Program-made: the position numbers and the translations under genes
Notes under the pieces: model-generated
The model's database searches: none
Told to the model about the DNA's origin: nothing
What the model saw: the letters and a program-made list of their open reading frames with translations, nothing else
From: Gemmatimonas sp.
Lineage (GTDB): Bacteria; Gemmatimonadota; Gemmatimonadetes; Gemmatimonadales; Gemmatimonadaceae
NCBI RefSeq assembly: GCF_021298855.1
Contig: NZ_JAJTHI010000022.1
Coordinates: 62,001-126,000, forward strand
Direction: 5' to 3'
DNA length: 64,000 nucleotides
Part shown: positions 56,026 to 64,000 of the stretch, piece after piece
Layout: every line of letters starts with the position of its first letter
Position numbering within the stretch: position 1 is the stretch's first letter

Positions 56026-56532
56026 TCAGTCGGGACGCTTGGTGGTGATCTTGATGACGCCGTTGCTGCCGCGCACGCCGAATTCGGCGGTGGAAACGGC
56101 GTCCTTCAGCACTTCGATTTTCCGGATGTCCCGCGGATTCAGGCCAATCAACCCGCCGGAGCCCGGCGTGAGTTGCTGCCCGTCCACGAGGATGAGCGGT
56201 TCGGTGTTGGCGTTGATCGACGCCGCGCTGCGAATGCGCACCTGCACCTGACCATTCACACTGTACACCTGTACCCCGGGAAAGCGCCCCACGAACAGCT
56301 CTTCCACGCGGTTCACCGGTTGTTGTCCGAACTGCGACTCGTCGAGCGAGTTGGCCGATTCCATGGTGGCGGCGACGCGCACGGAATCCTTGCGGCCCCC
56401 CGCGGGCGCTGCGGGTGCCGCAGCCGCCGTCGCCGCCGGGCGGGGGCGCGCACAGGCGGACAGGGCGGCAACGGCCAACAGGGCGGCGGGCAGCATGGTG
56501 CAGCGACGGCGGCTCGAGCTGGTACGGCGCAT
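56026..56532 (-). CDS. Standalone TonB-receptor plug-domain lipoprotein
   Basis: The 168-residue protein has a lipoprotein-type signal (ALSACARP) and then a SusC/RagA plug domain: RVEELFVGRFPGVQVYSV, EPLILVDGQQL, INPRDI-like LNPRDIRKIEVLKDAVSTA and RGSNGVIKITTKRP. The beta-barrel of a full receptor is missing: the gene ends after the plug and no barrel frame follows. It may be a free plug that works as a binding protein, or a truncated receptor. Confidence 0.87.
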   Translation of the reverse strand: MRRTSSSRRRCTMLPAALLAVAALSACARPRPAATAAAAPAAPAGGRKDSVRVAATMESANSLDESQFGQQPVNRVEELFVGRFPGVQVYSVNGQVQVRIRSAASINANTEPLILVDGQQLTPGSGGLIGLNPRDIRKIEVLKDAVSTAEFGVRGSNGVIKITTKRPD

Positions 56533-56672
56533 GGTTCCCCCGGTTCGATCGTGGGCTTCGCTGCAAGAGTGTTACCGACAAACACCCGCCGTCGCTGCCG
56601 TGTGTCCGCTGGCGGCCGGATTCATGAACACCTAATGCACGTGTCGGCAGTTGGAACAGAGAAGTACTTAGC

Positions 56673-56701
56673 TTGAAAATAATCGTCCAAACAGATAGAA
56701 T
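56673..56701 (+). promoter_or_regulatory. Strong leaderless-type promoter of the VOC gene
   Basis: TTGAAA (56673-56678), a 17-nt spacer and TAGAAT (56696-56701) are followed by GTGGAG and the ATG at 56708, so transcription should begin at or next to the start codon. Confidence 0.78.
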
Positions 56702-56707
56702 GTGGAG

Positions 56708-57631
56708 ATGAGCGGTTCCACGCGCGACATCTTCGGCGGCGCGCCCGTGGCGCAGCCCGCCCTGTCTGGCTCCTACGGGGCGCCCCCGCCTGGCTACCGC
56801 CTCCCGGCCGGTACCCGACTGGGCGCGGTACGCCTGCAGGTGAGCCACCTCGAGCGTTCGCTGGCCTGGTATCAGGAGATACTGGGCATGGAGCTGCTCG
56901 ACGCGTCGGGGGACGTGCGCAGCCTCGGCGTGCGGGGGGCCAACGAGCCGCTGGTCGTGCTCGAGTATCGCCCCGGCACGCGTCCGGTACACCCCGGCTC
57001 GCGCCTCGGGTTGTATCACGTGGCCATCCTGCTCCCCGATCGCCCGGCGCTGGGGCGTTTCGTGCAACATCTCGCGCAGCGCGGCGTCCGTGCCGGTGCC
57101 AGCGACCACCTGGTCAGCGAAGCGCTGTACCTGCACGATCCCGACGGGTTGGGGATCGAGGTGTACCGCGACCGGCCCCGCTCCGCATGGCAGCGCATCG
57201 GCACCGAGCTCATGATGGCGACCGACCCGTTCGACGCGGCCGGGGTGGTGGAGGCAGCGGCCGACGAGCCGTGGCAGGGATTGCCGAGCGGAACGGTCAT
57301 TGGCCACGTGCACCTGCACGTCGGCAACCTGGCCCGTGCCGCAGTCTTCTACAGCGATGCCCTGGGCTTCGACCGCATGGTCTGGCGCTACCCGGGGGCA
57401 CTCTTCCTCGGCGCCGGTGGCTATCACCATCACCTCGGCGTCAACAGCTGGGCGCAGGGTGCTCCCGCACCGCACGCCGACGACGCGCGCCTGCTGGAAT
57501 GGCGTCTTGTGGTCGACGAGCCCGCACGGGCGCTCGAGTCCGTGCGCGCTGCCGGGTTCGAAATGAACGGAGCGCTCGCTCTGGATCCCTGGGGCACGGC
57601 GGTACGGCTCAGCGCGACATCGAACGGCTGA
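56708..57631 (+). CDS. VOC-family (glyoxalase/ring-cleavage dioxygenase-like) protein
   Basis: The 307-residue protein holds two VOC modules: one around residues 38-155 (VRLQVSHLERSLAWYQEILG, YHVAILLPD, LHDPDGLGIEVYRD) and one from about 195 (GHVHLHVGNLARAAVFYSDA, YHHHLGVNSW). This resembles CatE-type catechol-2,3-dioxygenase-like proteins. Possible metal ligands are the His residues in YHVAI, HVHLHV and YHHHLG. The substrate is unknown. The ATG at 56708 is preferred over GTG 56702 on promoter grounds. Confidence 0.87.
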   Translation: MSGSTRDIFGGAPVAQPALSGSYGAPPPGYRLPAGTRLGAVRLQVSHLERSLAWYQEILGMELLDASGDVRSLGVRGANEPLVVLEYRPGTRPVHPGSRLGLYHVAILLPDRPALGRFVQHLAQRGVRAGASDHLVSEALYLHDPDGLGIEVYRDRPRSAWQRIGTELMMATDPFDAAGVVEAAADEPWQGLPSGTVIGHVHLHVGNLARAAVFYSDALGFDRMVWRYPGALFLGAGGYHHHLGVNSWAQGAPAPHADDARLLEWRLVVDEPARALESVRAAGFEMNGALALDPWGTAVRLSATSNG

Positions 57632-57632
57632 C

Positions 57633-57662
57633 TTGATACCGGGAGGGGGTATCAGGTAGCAT
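57633..57662 (+). promoter_or_regulatory. Copper promoter with CsoR operator
   Basis: TTGATA (57633-57638) and TAGCAT (57657-57662) are 18 nt apart. GATACCGGGAGGGGGTATC (57635-57653) fills the spacer as an inverted repeat like known CsoR sites (ATACCC...GGGTAT), and ATACCCCCTC follows at 57661. The downstream csoR gene should repress this promoter until Cu(I) binds. Confidence 0.85.
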
Positions 57663-57689
57663 ACCCCCTCACCCTATCGGGAGCGACAC

Positions 57690-57899
57690 GTGCAGAAAGC
57701 CACATTCGAGATCGCCGGCATGTCCTGCGGGCATTGCGTGAAGGCGGTTGATCGGGCGTTGCAGCAGACGCCAGGCGTCACGGTGGAGCAGGTGGCTGTG
57801 GGGTCCGCCACCGTCGCGTTCGACGCCCAGCAAACAAGCGCCCCCGCCATCGCGCAGGCCATCGACGACGCCGGCTATCAGGTCCTCGCTACGCGCTGA
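57690..57899 (+). CDS. copZ: Copper chaperone CopZ (HMA domain)
   Basis: The 69-residue protein is a single heavy-metal-associated domain with the Cu(I) site GMSCGHC near residue 10 and the usual babbab fold. It carries copper to the ATPase encoded next. The start is GTG at 57690, with GGGAG upstream. It is the first gene of copZ-copA-csoR. Confidence 0.95.
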   Translation: MQKATFEIAGMSCGHCVKAVDRALQQTPGVTVEQVAVGSATVAFDAQQTSAPAIAQAIDDAGYQVLATR

Positions 57900-57943
57900 T
57901 TGCCCGGCACCCGTTTCGCTGGCCTGCACCCGGAGTTCGCGTC

Positions 57944-60325
57944 ATGAGCGCGCCGTCCGTCGACCCCCGTCTCGCCACGCTGCGCATCCCGGTGACCGGG
58001 ATGACCTGCGCGGCCTGTTCCTCCCGTGTGCAGCGCATGCTGCAGCGCGCGCCGGGCGTGAGCGACGCCGCGGTGAATCTCATGATGAAGAGCGCCACCG
58101 TCACCTTCGACCCGCAGGCCACCTCACCCGACGCGCTGCTCACGGTCATCCGTGATACCGGCTACGGGGCAAGTCTCGCGGACAGCAGCGAAACGGCGTT
58201 TCAGGAGCAGGAAGCACGGGATCGCGCGCAGGGTGCCGAGTACCACGATCTGCGCGCGAAAGCCTGGGTGAGCGGCCTCATTGGCGTGGTGGCCATGGTC
58301 GTGAGTATGCCGCTCATGAGCGCAGCCCCGGCCGGCGGGGACGGCGTCCATGCCCACGGGGTGGTGGCCGACCCGTTCATGCGCTGGGCCATGACCTCGC
58401 TCGATCCGCTCATGCGCGCGGTCCTCCCGGCGCTGTACGCACAGCCGCCGCGTCTGCTCACCGTGGGGCTGCTGGGGGCGACGCTGCTGGTCATGGTGTG
58501 GGCCGGTCGGCACTTCTACACCCGGGCCTGGGCGGCGCTGCGTCATGGCAGCGCCGACATGAACACGCTGGTGAGTGCCGGCACCCTCGCGGCGTTCGGC
58601 TACTCGCTGCTGGCCACGCTCGCGCCGGCGTTCTTTACCGCCCGCGGGGTGATGCCCGACGTGTACTACGAAGCGGTCATCATCATCATTGCCCTCATCC
58701 TCACCGGCAACGCCTTCGAGGCGCGCGCGAAGATGCGCACGTCGGTGGCCCTGCGCGCTCTCGTGGATCTGCAGCCCGCCACGGCGCGTGTCGTGCGCTT
58801 TGGCGAGGAGGTGGACGCGCCCGTCGATACGGTGGAGCCCGACGAGATCATCGTCGTGCGCCCGGGGGAGCGCGTGCCGACTGACGGGGAGCTGGTGGAG
58901 GGCGAGAGCGCCGTGGACGAAAGCATGCTCACCGGCGAGTCGCTGCCGGTGGCGAAGCAGCCGGGCGACCGGGTCATTGGTGGTACCATCAATCGCACGG
59001 GCGCCTTCCGCTATCGCGCCACGTCCCTTGGTGCCAACAGCGTGCTCGCGCAGATCGTGCGGCTCATGCGTGACGCTCAGGGGAGCCGCGCCCCCATTCA
59101 GCACCTGGCCGACCGCATCAGCGCCGTGTTCGTGCCGGTGGTCATGGCACTGGCGCTGCTCACCTTCGGTGTCTGGTACGTCGCCGCCACCGAGGCACCG
59201 CTGGTGCGGGCCTTTGCCGCCGCCGTGGCCGTGCTCATCATCGCCTGCCCGTGTGCCATGGGGCTGGCGGTCCCCACCGCAGTCATGGTCGCCAGCGGCA
59301 AGGGTGCCGAGATGGGGATTCTCATCAAGGGCGGTGACATCCTCCAGCGGGCAGGGGATGTGCGCACGGTGGTGCTGGACAAGACCGGCACCATCACCGA
59401 GGGACGTCCGGCGGTGACCGATGTGCTGCTCTCTGCCGCGGCCGTATTCGACGAGCACACGCTCCTGCAGCGCGTGGCCAGTCTCGAACGGCTCAGCGAG
59501 CATCCTCTGGCAGACGCCATCGTGCAGGAGGCAACGGTACGGGGACTGGTGCTCACGCCTCCGGAGGCCTTCCAGTCCGTCACCGGCCGTGGCGCGCACG
59601 GCGTCGTTCAGGGCACGTCCCTGGTGGTGGGCAATGCGGCGCTCCTCGCCGAATGGGGGGTCAGCACGCAGTCACTCGACGCGGCGGCCACGCAGCTGGC
59701 GACGGCCGGCAAGACGCCCATGTTCGTGGCCGCCGACGGTACGCTGGCGGGGATCATCGCGGTGGCCGATCCCATGCGTGCCTCATCGCGCGACGCCATC
59801 GCCCGACTCCATACCATGGGGCTGCAGGTGGTCATGCTCACCGGTGACAACCCGCGCACGGCGCAGGCGGTTGGTCGTGACGCGGGTGTGGACGCCGTGG
59901 TGGCCGGCGTGTTGCCGGAGGGGAAGGTGGCCGAGGTACGGCGACGGCAGCAGGCCGGGCAGGTGGTGGCCATGGTGGGTGACGGCATCAACGATGCGCC
60001 CGCACTGGCGCAAGCCGATGTCGGGATGGCCATCGGGTCGGGCACCGATGTGGCCGTGGACGCGGGAGACATCGTGCTCATGCGCGGCGACCTGCAGGGC
60101 GTGGTACGCGCCATTGCGCTGTCCCGGCGCACGATGCGCACGATGAAGCAGAACCTCTTCTGGGCGTTCATCTACAACATCGTCGGCATTCCCATCGCCG
60201 CCGGGGTGCTCTATCCCGCGTTCGGCCTGCAGTTGAGTCCCATCCTGGCCAGCGCTGCCATGGCGTTCAGCTCCGTCAGCGTGGTCGCCAACTCGTTGCG
60301 GCTGCGCCGCGCGCGCTTCGACTGA
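57944..60325 (+). CDS. copA: Copper-exporting P1B-type ATPase
   Basis: The 793-residue pump has an N-terminal HMA domain (GMTCAAC, Cys22 and Cys25), eight membrane helices, the TGES loop ([11 protein letters not shown]), the transmembrane ACPCAMG site near residue 435, the phosphorylated aspartate DKTGT near 479, the HP motif (SEHPLADAI) and [10 protein letters not shown] near 680. A short His/Gly loop lies near residue 130. It exports Cu(I) across the inner membrane. It follows copZ by 44 bp. Confidence 0.97.
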   Translation: MSAPSVDPRLATLRIPVTGMTCAACSSRVQRMLQRAPGVSDAAVNLMMKSATVTFDPQATSPDALLTVIRDTGYGASLADSSETAFQEQEARDRAQGAEYHDLRAKAWVSGLIGVVAMVVSMPLMSAAPAGGDGVHAHGVVADPFMRWAMTSLDPLMRAVLPALYAQPPRLLTVGLLGATLLVMVWAGRHFYTRAWAALRHGSADMNTLVSAGTLAAFGYSLLATLAPAFFTARGVMPDVYYEAVIIIIALILTGNAFEARAKMRTSVALRALVDLQPATARVVRFGEEVDAPVDTVEPDEIIVVRPGERVPTDGELVEGESAVDESMLTGESLPVAKQPGDRVIGGTINRTGAFRYRATSLGANSVLAQIVRLMRDAQGSRAPIQHLADRISAVFVPVVMALALLTFGVWYVAATEAPLVRAFAAAVAVLIIACPCAMGLAVPTAVMVASGKGAEMGILIKGGDILQRAGDVRTVVLDKTGTITEGRPAVTDVLLSAAAVFDEHTLLQRVASLERLSEHPLADAIVQEATVRGLVLTPPEAFQSVTGRGAHGVVQGTSLVVGNAALLAEWGVSTQSLDAAATQLATAGKTPMFVAADGTLAGIIAVADPMRASSRDAIARLHTMGLQVVMLTGDNPRTAQAVGRDAGVDAVVAGVLPEGKVAEVRRRQQAGQVVAMVGDGINDAPALAQADVGMAIGSGTDVAVDAGDIVLMRGDLQGVVRAIALSRRTMRTMKQNLFWAFIYNIVGIPIAAGVLYPAFGLQLSPILASAAMAFSSVSVVANSLRLRRARFD

Positions 60326-60351
60326 TCGCACTCTCCTTCTTCCCGCCACAC

Positions 60352-60783
60352 ATGCCCAACGTCTCCTCGACGCGCCGGTCCGCACGCAGCACGTCGGCCA
60401 TGCCCGACGCGACTGCCGCCCCCGCCGCGCCGCTGGCCGAGCCCCTCGCCGGGTGCGGATGCACCGTCCCCATGGCCTCCGCCAACGGCGAGCCCCGCAA
60501 GGCCGTGGCGGTGGATGCCGGGGCCAAGGAGCGCAACCGCAAGCGTCTGCGGCGGATCGAGGGGCAGGTGCGTGGTCTGCAGAAAATGGTAGACGACGAT
60601 CGCTACTGCGCCGACATCCTCACGCAGATCGCCAGCGTACACGAGGCGCTCCGCGCCGTGGGACGTGAGCTCATGCGCAATCACCTCAAGCACTGCGCCA
60701 CTGCGGCCATTCGGCAGGGGCAGACCGAAGCGGAGGGGATGTACGACGAGCTCGTGGAGATGGTCTATCGCACGGCGCGGTAG
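60352..60783 (+). CDS. csoR: CsoR-family copper-sensing repressor
   Basis: The 143-residue protein has the CsoR/DUF156 helical fold (RRIEGQVRGLQKMVDDDRYC) with the Cys-His-Cys copper site: Cys in DRYCADI, His and Cys in NHLKHCATA. An extra N-terminal segment of about 55 residues contains GCGC and is not part of the typical 90-residue protein; it could bind metal or be a mis-set start. The leader is CT-rich. It should bind the site at 57635. Confidence 0.93.
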   Translation: MPNVSSTRRSARSTSAMPDATAAPAAPLAEPLAGCGCTVPMASANGEPRKAVAVDAGAKERNRKRLRRIEGQVRGLQKMVDDDRYCADILTQIASVHEALRAVGRELMRNHLKHCATAAIRQGQTEAEGMYDELVEMVYRTAR

Positions 60784-60802
60784 GCGCGGCGCACCGCGCG
60801 GT

Positions 60803-61417
60803 TCAGGTGGCGCCGCGGAACAGATCGATTTGGGGCGGCGTCAGCGGCAGGCGCAGTGCTCGCAGTGCCGCGTTCGTCCAGTCGGCGCGTGCCTCGGGGT
60901 CGAGCCGCACGGCCTCGACCCCGAACCGGTGCAGCAGCTCCTCGATGATCTCGTCGATCTGCCGCTGAAAAGCGGGGCTCACCGCCCGCTTGCCATCGAA
61001 CGTGGGGGCGGCGGTCACCGGCACCTTGAACAGGGTGTGATAGCTGCGCACCCACTGCAGCACGAGGGGCTCCAGTTCGGGCTGCCGTCCGGCGCTTGCC
61101 ACCAGATACGCGTAGTTGTCGAGGACCGAGCGGTCGCATACCACCACCTCGTACTGCGCGGCCGCTTCGATCTCCTCGGCGATCTGCGTGTGGAGAATCC
61201 ACGCCTGGGCATCGAACGTGGTGTCCTCGTTGATGGGCAACGGACACCGCCGTGCGACCTCCTTCACGATGTCCACACCCAGATCGAGACGCTTGAGCTG
61301 CGCGGCCAGATCGAAGCACAGCGTGGTCTTGCCCACCCCGTGGGTACCCACGAACGCGACCTTGAGCTGATGACGCCCGAGGGCATTGGCGGGGAGCAGG
61401 AGCGCGGCGCTGGTCAT
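60803..61417 (-). CDS. P-loop NTPase (AAA_28/NadR-kinase-like)
   Basis: The 204-residue protein has Walker A VGTHGVGKTT near residue 25 and VVVCDRSVLDNYAYL as the second site, an arrangement of nucleoside/thymidylate-kinase-like AAA_28 proteins. The reaction is unknown. The ATG at 61417 is chosen because TACGAT on its strand ends 7 nt before it, like other leaderless starts. It is convergent with csoR (19 bp between stops). Confidence 0.82.
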   Translation of the reverse strand: MTSAALLLPANALGRHQLKVAFVGTHGVGKTTLCFDLAAQLKRLDLGVDIVKEVARRCPLPINEDTTFDAQAWILHTQIAEEIEAAAQYEVVVCDRSVLDNYAYLVASAGRQPELEPLVLQWVRSYHTLFKVPVTAAPTFDGKRAVSPAFQRQIDEIIEELLHRFGVEAVRLDPEARADWTNAALRALRLPLTPPQIDLFRGAT

Positions 61418-61539
61418 CCCTGCATCGTAACGGCACCCTGCGCCGGCGGGCATCCCTTGCCAATCGCGCGCCCTCCGCGCATTTGAGAGGCGTGGCCCGT
61501 CCGCATCGGACCGGGGGCACGTTCTTTCTTCCGTTCACG

Positions 61540-62676
61540 ATGAGTCGCCTGCACACCACCGGGGCCGTGCTGCGCCGCCACGCGCGGGCGCGCCCGTATG
61601 ACGTGACCCTCCCGCTCGCCCTCGAGCGTCTGTCGTTGGCGGCACCCCAGCCTGGCGAGGTGCTGGTGCGCGTCACCGCCGCGGGGCTGTGCCACTCCGA
61701 CCTGTCAGTCATTGATGGGAGCCGCGTACGCCCCCTGCCAATGTTGCTGGGGCACGAAGCCGTGGGGGAGGTTGTCGAGCTGGGCAGCGCCGTCCGTGAT
61801 CTCGCCGTCGGCGATCAGGTGGTCTGCACCTTCGTGCCCTCGTGCGGCAGCTGTCGGTCCTGCGCCGTGGGGCGGCCGGCGCTGTGCGAGCAGGCCGCCG
61901 CCGCCAACGGGTCCGGCGCACTGCTCGAAGGGGGGAGCCGCCTGCGCGACGGCACCGGCGCAGTCGTGCATCATCATCTCGGGGTCTCCGCCTTCAGCGA
62001 ATACGCCGTGGTCTCGCGACGGTCCCTGGTGCGCATCGACCACGCCGTCTCGCCGCAGATTGCCGCCCTCTTCGGCTGCGCCGTCATGACCGGCGTGGGC
62101 GCCATCGCCAACACCGCCGCGCTGCGTCTTGGCGAGACGGTGCTGGTGACGGGACTGGGCGGGATCGGGTTCGCCGCGCTCCTCGGTGCCCTGGCCGGGG
62201 GAGCGAGCACCGTGATTGCCGCCGATGTGAGCGACGGCAAGCTGTCACTGGCCCGCACGCTCGGTGTGCAGCACACGGTCAACGTGGCCGATCCGCAGGC
62301 GCTCGAGCAGGTCCGTGACCTCACCGACGGCGGGGTGGACATTGGTTTCGAGGCGGCCGGTGCCGTGGCCGCACTCGAGTTCACGTACCGGGCCACCCGA
62401 CGTGGCGGGCGAACGGTCACCGCCGGGTTGCCGCACCCGGAGCAGCAGGTGGGGCTGGCTCCCGTGCAGCTGGTGGCCGAGGAGCGCACGCTGCAGGGAA
62501 GCTATCTGGGCGGCTGTGTCCCCCTGCGCGACATTCCGGCGTATATCCGCCTGTACCAGCGTGGCCGGCTGCCGATCGATCGGCTGCTCACGCACGAGAT
62601 GCCGCTCGCGGAGATCAATACCGGGTTCGAGCGCCTCGCGGCGGGCGAAGCCATTCGACAGGTCGTGCGGTGCTGA
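61540..62676 (+). CDS. Zinc-dependent alcohol dehydrogenase (MDR)
   Basis: The 378-residue enzyme has a catalytic zinc site GLCHSDLSV and GHEAVGEVVELG, a structural zinc loop CGSCRSCAVGRPALC, and a NAD-binding GLGGIGFAALLGALAGG. This is the class III-like branch also used for 4-hydroxybutyrate or aryl alcohols. It precedes a succinate-semialdehyde dehydrogenase by 19 bp, so a pair oxidising an alcohol to its aldehyde and acid is likely (for example 4-hydroxybutyrate to succinate). Confidence 0.92.
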   Translation: MSRLHTTGAVLRRHARARPYDVTLPLALERLSLAAPQPGEVLVRVTAAGLCHSDLSVIDGSRVRPLPMLLGHEAVGEVVELGSAVRDLAVGDQVVCTFVPSCGSCRSCAVGRPALCEQAAAANGSGALLEGGSRLRDGTGAVVHHHLGVSAFSEYAVVSRRSLVRIDHAVSPQIAALFGCAVMTGVGAIANTAALRLGETVLVTGLGGIGFAALLGALAGGASTVIAADVSDGKLSLARTLGVQHTVNVADPQALEQVRDLTDGGVDIGFEAAGAVAALEFTYRATRRGGRTVTAGLPHPEQQVGLAPVQLVAEERTLQGSYLGGCVPLRDIPAYIRLYQRGRLPIDRLLTHEMPLAEINTGFERLAAGEAIRQVVRC

Positions 62677-62695
62677 CGCCGGCCGGAGAGAACAG

Positions 62696-64000
62696 ATGAC
62701 CGTGACCCTGTGGCACGAGCAGGCGTATGTGAACGGGGCGTGGGTACCCGCAGAGACGGCGCGCACCTTCGATGTGCACAATCCGGCCACCGGCGAACTG
62801 CTCGCGCGCGTGGCCAATGCGGGTACGGCGGAGACCGAGCAGGCCATTGCCGCGGCGCACGCGGCCTGGCCCGCGTGGCGCGACCGCACCGCCAAGGCGC
62901 GCGCCGTGGTGTTGCGCCGGTGGCATGATCTCCTGCTGGCGCACCAGGATGAGCTGGCCACGCTCATGTCCCGGGAGAGCGGCAAGGTCATAACGGAAAG
63001 CCGTGGCGAGGTGGCGTACGGCGCGGCGTTCGTGGAATGGTTTGCCGAAGAGGGGAAGCGCGCCTACGGTGACGTGCTGCCGTCGTCGGCACGCGATCGC
63101 CGGCTCGTGGTCCTCAAGCAGGGGATCGGGGTTTCCGCCGCCATCACGCCGTGGAACTTCCCCCTGGCCATGATCACGCGCAAAGTGGCACCGGCGCTGG
63201 CCGCGGGGTGCCCGGTAGTCATCAAGCCCGCGGCGGAAACGCCGCTCACGGCTCTCGCGCTCGCGGCGCTGGCCGAGGAAGCGGGGTTTCCCTCCGGTGT
63301 GTACAACACGCTACCCACCACCGACAGCGACGCGGTGGGCAAGGTGCTGTGCACGCATCCCATGGTGCGGAAGCTGTCGTTCACCGGGTCCACCGCGGTG
63401 GGCCGGCAGCTCATGGCGCAGTGTGCGCCCACGCTCAAGAAGCTGTCACTCGAGCTGGGAGGGAACGCCCCGTTCATCGTGTTCGAGGATGCGGACGTGG
63501 AAGCGGCGGTGCGCGGGGCGCTGCTGGCCAAGTACCGGCACAACGGGCAAACCTGCGTGTGCGTGAACCGCATTCTCGTCCAGCGCGGTGTGTACGATGA
63601 GTTCGTGGCCCGTTTCAGTGAAGCGGTCGCCGGGTTGCGCAGCGGTGACGTGTTCGATCCGGCGGTGCAGGTGGGGCCGCTCATCAGTGATCGCGCGGTT
63701 GCCAAGGTGGAAGCGTTCGTGGCCGATGCCGTCGCGCACGGGGCGCGGGTGGTATGCGGTGGGCGCGCCCGCGGGGGGCGCTACTTCGAGCCTACGGTGC
63801 TCGCCGATGCCACCCCCGCCATGCGCCTTGCGCGCGAGGAGGTGTTCGGCCCTGTGGCGCCCATCTTTGTCTTCGATACGGAGGCGGAGGCGGTGGCGAT
63901 GGCCAACGACACGGCGTACGGACTCGCTGCCTACTTCTACAGCCGCGATGTGGGGCGCTGCTGGCGCGTGGCCGAGGCGCTGGAGTACGGCATGGTGGGC
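62696..64000 (+). CDS. gabD: Succinate-semialdehyde dehydrogenase, cut by the window end
   Basis: The 435 visible residues show a NAD(P)-aldehyde dehydrogenase of the GabD type: TPWNFPLAMITRKVAPALAA, KPAAETPLTALAL, LSFTGSTAVGRQLM, LELGGNAPFIVFEDAD (Glu), NGQTCVCVNRI (catalytic Cys) and EEVFGPVAPIF. The frame is open to base 64000, so roughly 45 C-terminal residues are missing. The ATG at 62696 has GGAGAG upstream. It follows the alcohol dehydrogenase by 19 bp. Confidence 0.93.
   Translation, partial: MTVTLWHEQAYVNGAWVPAETARTFDVHNPATGELLARVANAGTAETEQAIAAAHAAWPAWRDRTAKARAVVLRRWHDLLLAHQDELATLMSRESGKVITESRGEVAYGAAFVEWFAEEGKRAYGDVLPSSARDRRLVVLKQGIGVSAAITPWNFPLAMITRKVAPALAAGCPVVIKPAAETPLTALALAALAEEAGFPSGVYNTLPTTDSDAVGKVLCTHPMVRKLSFTGSTAVGRQLMAQCAPTLKKLSLELGGNAPFIVFEDADVEAAVRGALLAKYRHNGQTCVCVNRILVQRGVYDEFVARFSEAVAGLRSGDVFDPAVQVGPLISDRAVAKVEAFVADAVAHGARVVCGGRARGGRYFEPTVLADATPAMRLAREEVFGPVAPIFVFDTEAEAVAMANDTAYGLAAYFYSRDVGRCWRVAEALEYGMVG

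Overview
The window is about 64 kb of high-GC bacterial chromosome. It is densely packed, with short operons on both strands, many ATGA/GTGA stop-start overlaps and frequent GTG starts. Gene content (actinobacterial-style suf operon with SufR, secreted peptidases, LVIVD and DUF305 proteins, a SusC-type plug domain, several ECF sigma/anti-sigma pairs) together with a light-dependent protochlorophyllide reductase (LPOR) fits a Gemmatimonas-like member of Gemmatimonadota, possibly an aerobic anoxygenic phototroph. No rRNA gene is present to prove this, so the taxonomic call is an inference. No tRNA, insertion sequence, prophage, CRISPR array or recognisable defence system was seen.

Layout. 0-8.6 kb: a cut-off membrane protein, a MOT1-type molybdate transporter, a small secreted protein, an ECF sigma factor with a zinc-finger/VWA anti-sigma candidate, and a penicillin-acylase-family enzyme. 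8.55-9.17 kb: a roughly 620-bp imperfect palindrome. 9.2-15.7 kb: MBL-fold protein, aquaglyceroporin, tgt, HD phosphohydrolase, a VTT-type membrane protein, a phosphodiester glycosidase and a nitrilase. 15.7-22.8 kb: one minus-strand operon sufR-sufB-sufC-sufD-sufU-Rieske-sufS-sufU2, with a SufR-type operator and promoter at its head and repeat hairpins inside it. 23-30.2 kb: M23 peptidase, YhbY, 7Fe ferredoxin, a methyltransferase/hydrolase/AI-2E-family operon, RNase D, a degenerate LspA-like protein and a SufT-like DUF59 protein that may share the SufR operator. 30.3-36 kb: a beta-lactamase-fold hydrolase with a histone-like tail, then a second ECF sigma/anti-sigma/PDZ operon. 35.1-40.6 kb: glutamate dehydrogenase, S9 peptidase, prolyl-aminopeptidase-like hydrolase and matrixin-like protease in one operon, suggesting peptide and amino-acid catabolism. 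40.8-46.4 kb: patatin, a tandem-repeat-rich spacer, an iron-regulated PepSY protein, an internally deleted aldehyde dehydrogenase remnant, LPOR and a PP2C phosphatase. 46.7-53.5 kb: phosphoglucomutase, a molybdenum hydroxylase pair, an aldose sugar dehydrogenase and a Ser/Thr kinase. 53.6-60.8 kb: LVIVD and DUF305 proteins, a plug-domain lipoprotein, a VOC enzyme, and the copper module copZ-copA-csoR with its operator. 60.8-64 kb: a P-loop NTPase, a zinc alcohol dehydrogenase and a succinate-semialdehyde dehydrogenase cut by the window end.

Three non-coding patterns recur. (1) Five gaps between convergent genes are filled with palindromic DNA, including two inverted copies of one ~200-bp element. 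(2) A family of hairpins carrying GAGTTTCGGGTTTCG occurs three times, twice inside the suf operon. (3) Many operon-leading genes show either a -10-like hexamer (often GGTAGNTT) about 7 nt before the start codon, suggesting leaderless mRNAs, or a pyrimidine-rich leader with no Shine-Dalgarno sequence. These patterns, the suf regulatory logic and the lone LPOR are the best targets for follow-up.
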